From contig CM054116.1 in assembly GCA_028673005.1 (NCBI GenBank), positions 94,384,707 through 94,448,706 on the forward strand: DNA of 64,000 bases. Reading direction: 5' to 3'. The stretch is from Tanypteryx hageni. Lineage: Eukaryota > Arthropoda > Insecta > Odonata > Petaluridae. This document shows, in pieces, positions 12,401 to 24,400 of this stretch. Under the pieces are notes generated by a model. It was not told the DNA's origin and searched no databases. It saw only the letters and a list, made by a program, of their open reading frames with translations. The translations under genes and the position numbers were made by a program. Positions within the stretch are counted from its first letter, which is position 1. Each line of letters begins with the position of its first letter.

Positions 12401-15400
12401 GCCTTTTCCTGTGTATTATACGGAATGCTATGTTGAAGTAATACAGGAATTTATTGTAGAAATTACTAAAACTTTCATCAAAATCATTAGCATCATAAAC
12501 ATCACACCATTGCTCTGCTATGAGGTACTTTAAAAAGTGAAGAATGTTTGAATTTTGAAAGGAGCGGCTAGGGCATGCCTCAACTGGTGGCATGGATTTG
12601 GAAGGAACAACTGCGACAATAGGATAGTGGTCAGAGAGGTCCGACATAATTACTCTGGTTGTCACTACATTAGAATCATAATTGGAAATAATGTTATCAA
12701 GTAAGGTTGAAGAATGATTAGTTTTGTGAGTGGGCTCATAATTATGAATCACTAAATTATAAGATAAGGTTGAGGAATTCATTTTTGTTGCTGCTATGGG
12801 ACAGTAGGTCAAGATTAAAATCACCGGTGATAATCAGAGATGGGTTGGGAGTGGAATTATGGAGAGAAATTAAAAGACTGTCAAGTTTGAGTAGGAAAAC
12901 CTGGAAACTTCCCAAAGGTGACCTATAGAGGGTACAGAGAATAAATGAAAAATCATTGTCAGTTAAACTTACAACAGCACATTCGAATTCTCGGTCTTCT
13001 ATAAGTTGGTGGGAAGGAACCACAGTAGTAACAAGTGCTAGGTTCTCCTTAGCAAGTATCATAACACCACCATTTTTTAAGCTAGAACAACAAAATACAT
13101 CTACAAAATTATAACCTAGAAGTCTAAAAGAAGTTAGCTCATCATGAGCAAGCCAGTGTTCACATAAGCATAAAATTTCAGGTTGGTGCATATCTATTAG
13201 AATTTCTAACTCTAAAATCTTATTTCTAACACATTGAACATTTATAGTTATATATGATATCCAAAAAATCGACTGGCAATGAAACGGCTGCTTCCTCGGT
13301 GATGGTTAGGGAACAACTAAGAGCGTCGCAGTAATGAAAGGTCACCCCGAGCATGCTAGCACCCAAACTAAAGGTAAATAGCATCCCTAGACCGATGACT
13401 TCATATGAAGTCACCCGCCAGCGACAGAGGGTATGCATGACTTCATATGAAGTCACCCGCACTGAATGTGTTAAGTTCAGTTTCAAGGCAAGGTGAGAGA
13501 TATAGTGACTTAGAAAAGTTTGGGATACTTAGATAATAAGCTGGATCTGAAGGTTGTGGATATGAGTGTAGATGAGTTAAATGATCATTGAAAGTAAAAG
13601 CTAATAGAGATAAGTCAGAAATAATGATACCTGAGTGATCCTTAATTTTGAGTTAAGAGTTGGATGGACTGAAGTTTAGAGTTGTTTATAATTTTGCAGA
13701 TTTCTTGAGATTTATTTTTGGAGTTAAGTAGTTGTTGGTTATCATAAGTCCTTTTTGCGGCATTAATTAGTTGATGGTAATGCCTTTTTAAGGCATTGTA
13801 AACAGCTTTTAGTACATTGTTAACACTAGATTTACAAAAGGCGGCTAAATCCTTGATGTAGGAAGAGAGCAATCGAATTTCGTTTAGTGACCAAGGTTTT
13901 GTTTGTGTTACTTTTAATGACTTTCTTTTTGACCACTGGAAAAGCAATATTAAAAAATAGATAAATTTGCTATAAAAAAGGTTGAATCTGTTGTCTGAGT
14001 CACATACGGAAAATACATCAAGCCATTCTTCAGCTTCAAATATAGATAAGAAATGAGAAATATTGAACTCTGAGAAGGACCTGCAATGATACATTGACTT
14101 AATGAAAAAAGAGGATAAGATGTGGAAATGGTCTGAGACATCTTATTTAATTACTGTAATATTTATCTGATTGGTATCAAAATTAGAAATTATATTATCT
14201 AGAAGTGATTTTGAGTAATTAGTAACTTGTGTAGGCTCAGATGTGTTAATGGAAAGATTACAAGAGCTTAGAAGATTAAAAAAGTCAATGCTATTATTGT
14301 TGTTACATAACAAGTTACAGTTGAAATCACCTGTAATAATTAGGCATGGATGGTGGGTAGAATGATGAATAAGAACTTGGAAGGCTACCAAATTTTTCGA
14401 TGAAGAGCTGAAAATTACCAACAGGTGAGTGATAAAGTGTGATAATGATAACTGAGATATCATTAATTACTACACTTGATAGAGCACACTCGAATTCATG
14501 ATCCTCAATAAGGTGTTTAAAATGAATTTTAGGAGTATCTAACACTAGATTATCTTTAACTAGAATCAAAACTCCACTGTTTTTTAATTTAGAATGATAA
14601 AATATGTCAGTGACACTATAACCCGAAAGATTAAGGGCAATGCACTCATCAGTATTTTCATGTTAATGCTGTGAGTCATGTATTTCTCTAATCATATTAC
14701 AATTTTTAACTATATTTTTCTTGTTTATGTCGATCTAATCTGAAAAATTTTAACTAGTTAAATTTTTTTACGGACTAGGAATGGAGGTTTGGATGCTATG
14801 GAAATGTAGACTAACATTATTTTTTGTTGTTTTAATTGCTTTTATTTATGTAGCATTACATTGATTCTGAAAAGTAATTTTGATGTAATACCATTTGATA
14901 ATTTACAGTTGTCACTAATGTTTTCATGCGCTTACAAGTATTTTTAATATAAAATGGTAAATATAAGAAACTTTTACACCTGAAAGTTTTTTACTTTATG
15001 TAAATAAAACATTTTTATTTATTATTAAATCCTATTATATCCCCCAAGTACAGTTGCAATCAAATTAGTCTTTCTTGCAACAGTACCCTTTCATTTACTT
15101 TTATCATATCTTTCTTTTCTATGTGTCACTACGTTAAACTACCTCAATCTCTTTTGGAAACATTCTACATAATATCTGGATTGTCTTTATAAGTGTAAAC
15201 AGACTTGAAGGATATTGCTTTGTCAATAAAACTCTTGGTAAGCTGATTTTAATAATAATGTATCTAAATTAATTTATAGTGTTCCTGATAAACATTTTCT
15301 AGAATTATGGACATCAGTTCCCAAACTGTTGCCATAAAACAACAAAATTTTAAAATTTAAATTTGTGGAAATTATTATTGTAAGAGCTACATTTGTGGAT

Positions 15401-18400
15401 CAATATCATATAGAATGGATTTTCTAGAAAGATTAAAAAATGTGGCCATTTTTTTAAAATTACTACTTGCCCCTCTAGTCATTTCTAAATTACTCCTTGA
15501 ATTAAAAAATAAATTTTTGCTTGGTCAATAAGACTCTGATCTGAAATGGTTAAAGTATTGTTGCTAATACAGCAATCCTAAGTTAAAGCTATGCCACTTA
15601 GACTAGATATAATGTTGGTCTTCCTTTCTTCCACTACATTGTGCATTGAAATGGTCGAGTGATGATCTGTCTTCCCAAACTAAATTCTCAACTCCAGGTC
15701 TCTCTTCAGTAGCATCTTAGGCAACCCACATGCTTATCTGTTATTTGCAACCTGCATGCAGAAATATTCTATTGTCTACTGACAAAATTATTTTATTTAA
15801 CCATTAATTAGTTGGGTAGGGTCAATATGACCCCAAGCAATGTTTTTCAGTTGACAGTAGAGTTGGATTGCCAGCCTTGACAAAATCTCATAATATCTTC
15901 ACTGTTAACCTTGATGTTCATGTTTCAGTGTTTTTCATTAGCTTTGAGAAGAATTATTATCAGGTTATAAAATTTTATTTTAAAAAGCAATTCAAGTAAT
16001 TCATTAATAAAATTAATTTAATTATAAATTGAGAACAATAAATAATAATAATGTTTTTATTCATCGAAGTGATTTGTTTTTACAAATATAGGATAAGTCA
16101 AAACATACTGAGGAATACATACACAAGACACCCATAAATATATACAGTAGGTAAAATGACTGATCTAGGTGAGAGTCAGTTGCACATCAATTCTTCAATG
16201 GAATAGAAACAACCTTTTAGAAGGTACTCTCCGAGTTTCTGTTTGAAGGTATTATTATTGGCCTTTTTTTAAAGTAGCAGGCAGCTTATATAAAATACTG
16301 ATCCAGCAAGTCCTGGACTGTTGGAGCACATTTTTAGGTTATGATAGGATAAATGCAGATCTTGCTTGCTTCTAGTGTTGTAGTCATGGGCATCAGAATT
16401 GGATTTTAATTGTAAAAGGGTGGCATTATTTTTTATAAACAGAACTGAATACAGTATATATAAACTGGGAACAATAAGAATAGCGAGGTTTTTAAACAAG
16501 TTCTTACAGCCCACTTTTGCAGCTTGAATAACCGAAGAGAATGGTGGGAGTGACGCTAGACCAGTGTTTCTCAACCTTTTTTTTGTATTCGTCACCCCAT
16601 TTCAGTTCTGCGCCATCCCATTTACAGTTCCATTTCCTTCAAGCCACCTTTAAAGATAAATTGGCCTTTATCTACCACATGAAGATCAAAATTTATGCAT
16701 TTAAAGAAGCAGAGGCAGGCATTCTTTTGGTTTTATTTCTTTTTATAAGCCAGAAAATCATACACTCTGCATTTATCAAATATTTGTGTCACCCCTCAGT
16801 AACTCTCGCATCACCCTGGGGTGTGATGTCACCCCGGTTGAGAACCACTGCCCTAGACCATAATGCCATATTTAAGATGGCAGTTAATGTAAGCATAATA
16901 CACTAAAATTGCAGCGTGCAGGTTAATGGTCTGCATCAATCTTTTGAGAAGAAAACAGCCTACAAAAACTTTCTTACGAGTGGTCTCAATATGTGATTCC
17001 CAGCTTAGAGTCTTGTTTATATGGACCCATAAAAATTTGAAAACCAATGAGCTCATCATAGATTTGTCTGAAATTTTTAACCAAAGAGTTTCAATTATTT
17101 TCTTTTGGGTGGGATGAAATTGAATGAAAGTGGATTTATTCCTATTTAAAAAGACCTTATTTTCAATGCATCAACTTTCCATTTTAGTTATTGCATTCTG
17201 TGGGCTGTAGAAATCGCTAGGATTTATAAGTAGATGATTAGTAGATTAGTATCATCAGCACATTGTAGTAACATCAGTGCTGTGTTAATGGCTGAGAACC
17301 CAGGAGAATTGCAGAGAATGTTAGATAGCCTGCATGATATGACAGGGAGAATGGACTTAAGGAAAATGTGGCCAAAACCAAGGTAGTTGTGTTCGATCGG
17401 GAGAATGAGGTGAACGACTGTCAATTTAGCATAAATGGTGGAACGATTGAGGTAGTGGATGAATTTGTATACCTTGGTAGAAGGTTTAGTAAAAATGGTA
17501 GAGTAGATGGGGAAATCAAAAGGAGAGTGAATGCTGGTAGAAAGGTGGCAGGGAGTGTGTGGTCGATTGCAAAGAATAAATGGTTGTCAAAAGAAGCGAA
17601 AATGTCTGTATACAAGAGTGTTTTAATGCCTACCTTGCTGTATGGCAGTGAAACATGGGTGCGTCAGGAGAAGCATAAAAGTAGTTTGAATGCGGTTGGG
17701 ATGGGATACATGAGAAGAGTTTGTGGAAAATCTAGGAGGGACAAAGTAAGGAATAATTGGGTGATGAACGAATGTGGTATGAAAGCTAGTGTGACAGATT
17801 TGTATGAGAGAGGTCTGCTGAGGTGGTTCGGACATATAGAAAGAATGGAGGAGAGTAGAATCACCAAGCAAATATATGAAGGAAGAGTGAATGGCGAGAG
17901 AGGTAGAGGCAGACCGCGCAAGACTTGGTTGGATGTGGTTAGTAAGACTCTGAAAAAAAGAGACGTGAAAAGTATGAGGAATAAGAGGAAATGTGTGACT
18001 CAGTGTATGAGTGTAAGTGAAGCAAAAGAAGTGTGCAAGGATAAAAGTGTGTGGAGGAAGCATGTGGTGATGGGTTGGTAATTGGCAGACATATGGCATG
18101 GCTTACCCCGCAAGGGAAAGCATCAAGGTGTGCTGTTGTTGTTAGTAGCATCAGCAAACATGTAGAGGTCACCTCTTTTAAGGTAGTAGGGAAGATCATT
18201 AATGTATAGGAGGAAAAGCAATGATCCAAGAATTGACACTTGAGGAATGCCTTTTGTAACAACCTGAAAATCTGAGGTATATTTACTATAATTAGTTGCA
18301 GATCAGGTTAATACTGCTTGTTGCCTGTCCATGAGAAAAGATTCTAGCCAGTTGTTAGCCATGCCAGAGATGTCATAAGACTTCGGTTTGCTAAAGAATT

Positions 18401-21400
18401 TTATGATCAATGGGATCAAATGCCCTTGATAAATCATAGAAAATCCCCACAACATTATTCTGACTATTCATTCCCTCTAGTACAGCATTTACAAACTTGT
18501 CTATAGGAACTTCAGTAGATCTACCTTTGCAAAATCCATATTGGCAATCAGAAAGGATATTATATTATTACAAAAATGAAGTAATTCTGTTATACATAAC
18601 AGATTCAAAGATTTTGGGAAAAAGAGATAAGGTGGAAGTTGGTATGAAGTTATCCATAGTGAAAATGCCAACTATTTTGAGAATTGGAATTACTTTAGCT
18701 ATTTCAAGCTTTTGGGAAAAGTTTCAGAACTTAAGGACTCATTTATGATGTGGGTAATTGGGGAAAGAAGATATTGATTGGTATCACCTTTGATTAGGGA
18801 GCATCCAATCCAGATGAGTTTTTATGACTTATTTTTTCAATTATTGATTTAATTTTGTGTTCATTTACAGGATGGAGAAATACTGAAGCAACATTTGAAA
18901 AGGATATGGTTGGAATATAGCCTGAATTACCTAATGACTTAGAGTTTAATAGGTTATTAATAGCTCCCAGTAAATAATCATTTAGCTCATTAGCTATGGT
19001 TAATGGATTATACGCTATCTCACCATTAAAATAAATTGCATTAATAGGGGAAAACTTTTTAAACAAAGCTGAAGATTTTTTAATAATATTTCATGTACTT
19101 TGGGTTTTGTTATTGGAAGAGTTAATTAAATTAATGTTGAAACTTCTTTTTGCATCCTTAACAAGACTTGCAAACAAACTATGTAAACATTCCACTATAT
19201 TGCATAGTAGTAGTAGTAGTAGTAGTTTATTTGGTCCAGAGATCCAGATATACATAGATATAGGACAAGTCAAACAGGAGAGATTTATAAAACAAAGAAA
19301 TTAAACAAACATTAAATTTAGAATAAGAAGTATATGCCAAACATTGGAATCATTGTACTGCATTCATATAATCATCTCTACTATAATACATTCTGTTCAA
19401 CAAGAATTCCTTTACCTTATTTTTAAAAGTTGAAATACTTTTTACAGTTTTCAGATCATTTTTAAGTTTATTATATACTTGTAATCCCATTATTCTAGGA
19501 CCAAGAGCAGCTGATCTTGTACAAACAAATGGAATATGGAGGTTTTTAATGCCTCTGGTACTATGACTGTGTATTCCACATTTTTTATTAAAATCAGATA
19601 AATTTCTCTTCATAAATACTAATACTGAAAGGATATATGTATACACATGGTAACGGAAGAATTTTCAATTTTTAAAAAATAGGGCGACATATGGTTTGTT
19701 TGTAATCAAGCAAACAGCTCTTTTTTGAACTTTGAAAATAGTGACAGAATGAAGAGATGAGCCCCAAAATAAAATACTATAAATTACATGAGAATAAAAT
19801 TTACCATAATACAAAGTAAGAAGGGCATCAAGCGTTACAGTAGATGATTTACCTGATTAATAGATATGTCATTAACCTCGATTATAAGTCTTTTATGAGT
19901 TTTATTAATGTTAGCAAAATACATCAATTGAGATTTGTCAACATTCAGGTTTAAAAGATCATTTATACACCAATCATTTAAATGTGGTTGCCATTGTCTT
20001 GTAGCCTAGTAAAAGAAGGGGATGATAGAATAAAGTTAGTGTCCTCTGCACAGAGGATAGGTTTAACACCCATTATTGAGTGAAAGTTGTTGGGAAGGAT
20101 ATTAATAAACAAAAGGAATAGCACAGGACCCAAAACAGAGCCCTGGGGAGCACTATTTTCTACTATTTTTCTGGAAGAAATGTATATTGAACCTTCTTAG
20201 TTATTATTATATGTTGTGATCTGTTATACAAATATGATTTGATCCAATTGTAGGGTATGCCCCTGATTCCAAGTTTGTCGAGTTTTTCCAGAAGGACAGA
20301 GTGATTAACACAGCAAAATGCATTGGAAAAGTCAAAAAACAGTGCCATAGTTTCCAGTTTATTATCAAGAGCAGTTAGAATATGGTCAATTACTTGATAT
20401 ATTGCAGTGATAATAGATTTATTTTGCCTAAAGCCCTGTTGATATAAGGATATCTGTTTAGTAGAGTCCAGATATGACATTAATCTGCTATAAGAAACTT
20501 TTTCAAATACTATACCAAATTCATTTTGCACAGAGATAGGTCAATATGATTTAATATCATTAATGCTTCCTTTTTTATTGTACAGAGGGATAACCTTAGA
20601 GACTTTGAGCGATTCTGGAAAAATATCTGTTTGTAATGAATCAATAATAAGAAAAAAAGTGGGGCCTTAATATAAATGTGACTGCTATATAATAATGTTG
20701 GGAATTTCGTTGAAGCCAGAACAAGACTTAGTACCAAAATTCTGAATAATATGCTTGAGAAAGGTCAGAAATACTCTTCCCAGAGTGGTTGTTAGTTTTG
20801 GTAGTGAAAAAGTAAAGCCCTGATTTTTTTAACTATTTATTATTTTTCCTGTTTCTCTAGATTTATTATTTGAATTGATCAGTCGTCTGTTATTATATTA
20901 TCTTTTTGATGCTTTGATGATGGTGTGATATTGTCATTTTTGGGTTTCATATTCCAATTTAAGTTCATGACTATCACTTATTTTACAAAATATAATCATA
21001 TCTTTAAGATGGGAAGAAAACTGGTGGATTTTGGTTGTAAACCATTCCTTCTATGCATATTTTGTTATTATTTTCGTACTTATAACAGGAAAAGCTAAAT
21101 TAAAGTAACACAAGTATTTATTGTAAAAATTATTAAATCTATTTTCAAAACCATTGGAGTCATAAATGTCCTGAAAATTTTCAGATTCAAGCAAGTGTAA
21201 AAAATATGAAATATTTTTTTCAGAAAAGGAGTGACTAGAATATGTATAAACAGATGTTTCCTTCTCAATAACAAATTTAAAAAGTATAGGAAAATGATCC
21301 AAAATATCAGATTTTATAACCCTTGTGGTTACTAAATTAGTGTCATAGTTAGTTATTATATTATCAAGCAATGACTTATTACACGAGTAGGTTCGTGATT

Positions 21401-24400
21401 AATAACAGATAATTTGAAAGAGTTAATAAGGTTAAAAAAATCATTTCTATTACTGCTATTGGCTGACAGGTCACAATTGAAATCACCTGTGATTATAAGT
21501 AGTGGATTATTGATAGATTTGTGCAATGAGTCAAGTAGAGATCCCAATTTACACTGAAAAACCTGTAAATCACCAAGTGGTGACCTATAGAGAAATAATA
21601 ACAAAAGATAAGCCATTAACTGTTAGGGAGGACATAGCACATTCAAATTCATGTTCTACAATGAATTGTTTACATGAGACATCAAATGTGTCAAGCATTC
21701 AATTCTCTTTGTAAAGTATGAGAACACCACCATTCTTAAAATTAGTGCGACAAAATGCATCAGCAATAAAGTATCCTGGCAGACTGAAACAATTTACCTC
21801 GTCTAATTTAAACCAGTGTTCACATAAGCCAATAAAATCAGGTTTGTGATTGTTAACAAGAATTTCAAGCTCCAAAAGCTTGTTGCATACACACAGAGCA
21901 TTGTCATGCATCACAGACAAATTACTTACAGATTTTACATTTGGCCCAAAGCTATTTAGTCATACACTATTGGGCTTTGTGATTCCATTCTTTGACCTTG
22001 TCATGATAGTGATGTCATCCACAGTAGCTAAATTCACATCCTGATTCAAATTCTTATTTGATAAACCTGTGCTATTTTTAAAATTCTTAGGTTCTGGGGC
22101 ATCACTATTTACACTTTTTCTAAAGTAAAATCTGTTCAGTGTGACATTATTAGGCCAGTTCAAGGGCTCGATAATTTGTTTTATTTATTCTTAATTAAAA
22201 TGGAATTCCACATATTGGATTATATTTTTAACTATAAGTGTTTTTATTTCCACTAAAACAATTTTATTCAAATTACCTAACTAAAATTATAAAATTGCAG
22301 TGGGCTCATATTGTCCCCACATAAACAATTAATGAACTTTTTTGTGACTGCAGATTAAAAACTGGTTCAACTAATGTTTGCCAATGTACAGATTGTATAC
22401 TGATGTCAGTATAGGTCAGGGGTGGCCAAACTTAATTGCCCTTGGACCCACATACAATCTTTAGAAGTTCAAAAGCTGCATGACACACATTCTGTGCTCA
22501 TAAATTTACTAGCAGAAAACATAATCTGAAGCAATTCAGATATATTACATGTCTTTTAGGCATCCCCAATATGTCTCAAGTCACCCTACATCGTTGTTTT
22601 CTGTAATGAAAAACATTGCCTTGCCACTGAACAGAAATTTAAAAGAGCTGTATGTATGCGGCTCGCAAGCTGCAGTTTTGGCCACCGTTGGTATAGGTCC
22701 TTTTGTATTTTTTTCATCAGTTAAAGAAAATAATAATTAATTAAAATTCTCTACATATATATATCTAATTTAGTTAAATTTTCTTCCTCTGTCATTCTCA
22801 GTTTTTATTACAAACTATTTTCATCCATTTTAGGTTTATAATTTCATAAAAGAGAATTTGGATTGGAATAGTAAATGTGAAAAGGCAACAACAAAAGTTT
22901 ATTGTAATCGAAAATGGCAAGGATCAGTTATAGCTACTGTGAAGGTTAGTATGTATATTCTGTATCTCTGAAGATAAAAATTAGTGATTATCATGCATGT
23001 TTTTCTTAATTATTTTCGAATAACCACTTTTATTTTATATGTTAGCTGAATACTATCTTAATTGTTAATTTATTGCTTTGGTATAAATACTTTAAAATAT
23101 AACACAGAGGAAAATGATTAATAAAAATGCACTAAAAATCGCTCCAAATTATGCAGTTCCTGTTAGTATGTGTTTTTTCTCCTAGCAGTTCTTTATGATT
23201 TAAGTAGTTTTTAGTTATATGATTCCCAAAACCATTTCTTGTGAAAAATCTATTGTTCACTGAAAAACAGTGAATGCCGACATTTAATGTTTGGCTTATT
23301 TAGGCATTCAAGACAATATTTTTCCTTATGTAAATTATAATCGCTCTATTAGCCTATTGTGTCTACATATTATCTTGGAGATATTATTTTGTGCTACCAA
23401 AGAGCTGCAAAATGTATCTGGGATGTCTGTGTATTTCCAACTCAGTCACAAATGGCAAGTGTTTGATGATTTGGCAACTTACATAAACCTGCAGGGAAAA
23501 TTTTACCATAATATCTTGAGGTATGTGGGGAATACAAAATAAATCTGTAAAGTGAATTCAATATAAGTGTTTGTTGAAAAATTCCTCCCAGGGATGATTA
23601 ATATATGTATAAAAGAATAAACCTATCTTGATAGAAATATATTCTCTTCCAATAGTTGTTAAAAAGGATCTGATTCACTAATTTTATTAACAGAAAATGT
23701 GTTAATTTCTATAACGAATCAAAATAGATAGTTTTTAAAGAATGGTAGCTTCAGGTTGATAAAGCTGAGGAAAAATAGGTGAACTGTAAAGAGAGTAGCA
23801 AACGAAAGTTCTTGGAAAGAGGATTACATGCCATTGTGGGTAGAGCTTAATATAGCTAATAATTCTAATTGTTGATTGACATTGTCATGGAATTATTTTT
23901 ATTTTTCTTAAACTACTGTATGTTCTTAGCACTTAAAAAAAAATCGCTTATGTATTTTGTTTGTCTGACCATCTGCCTGGGAAATATCTCCTGCATCCTG
24001 CAACTTGGAGAAGGTAATTTTTAGAATAGGATGGTCTACATGAGGGCTAATCATGGTACAAATATGGTGGATCTAGGAACAGTTGCAGAGGAATAATGAA
24101 TGTCTTTTTCCAATCTCCTAGTTTCATTTCCACCCCATAAGAAAAACATAATATCGGTGCAGGGCATTATAAATTTACATTTTTAAATTAGCTAAAATTA
24201 AGATAGGACCATGTAACAGGAACAGTTCTGTAGCTTAAAGACTGAGGTTTATATTTTTTGAAAGCAGAATTAAAATCTATGTTGAATATGAGCAAACAAT
24301 TGTTTTTAAAATTTTAGATTTTTAACAATTGGAAATTAAACTGTCATAGCCAGCAGTGTGATACTATTAAATGGGAAACATATTATTCATATAATACTTT

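Larger units (their letters stand above)
10323..13255 (-). mobile_element. CR1/Jockey-like LINE B (endonuclease plus RT)
   Basis: The best preserved LINE here. On the minus strand it has an APE-type endonuclease (12757-13191, IITGDFNLDLL), a linker (11835-12353 and 12378-12824) and a reverse transcriptase (10838-11908). The RT shows FDFSKAFDSVNHQLLL, GISQGSVLGPILFLVYINDL and the catalytic YADD. The (TTA)n-rich 3' tail is at 10323-10335. Frameshifts separate the blocks and the 5' end is truncated near the endonuclease start, so it is inactive. Confidence 0.85.
10221..13470. mobile_element. piggyBac-like MITE split by LINE B
   Basis: The ends are inverted: CACATTCCGTGC at 10222 and, on the other strand, CACATTCAGTGC at the right border. 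TTAA stands at both edges (10217-10220 and 13471-13474). The subterminal palindrome GACTTCATATGAAGTC occurs twice near the right end. Without the LINE between about 10323 and 13255, only some 320 bp remain, so it is non-autonomous. The flanking LINE A rejoins cleanly when this element is removed. Confidence 0.72.
16035..19200 (-). mobile_element. CR1/Jockey-like LINE C, interrupted twice
   Basis: A minus-strand LINE with an (AAT)n tail at 16035. The RT C-terminal part lies at 16269-16561 and 16851-17059 (LWVHINKTLSWESHIE..., YINCHLKYGIMVW). RT palm remnants are at 18157-18760 and the linker at 18794-19200 (FSPINAIYFNGEIAYNPLTI). A hAT element (16562-16850) and an RTE-like fragment (17261-18141) interrupt it. 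It is a different subfamily from LINE B and heavily decayed. Confidence 0.7.

Noticed and set aside
17623..18099. 158-codon minus-strand frame rich in His and Pro
   Set aside because: Reverse strand of the RTE-like coding sequence.
19206..19229. (TAG)n microsatellite
   Set aside because: It is the 3' tail of LINE D, not an independent repeat.
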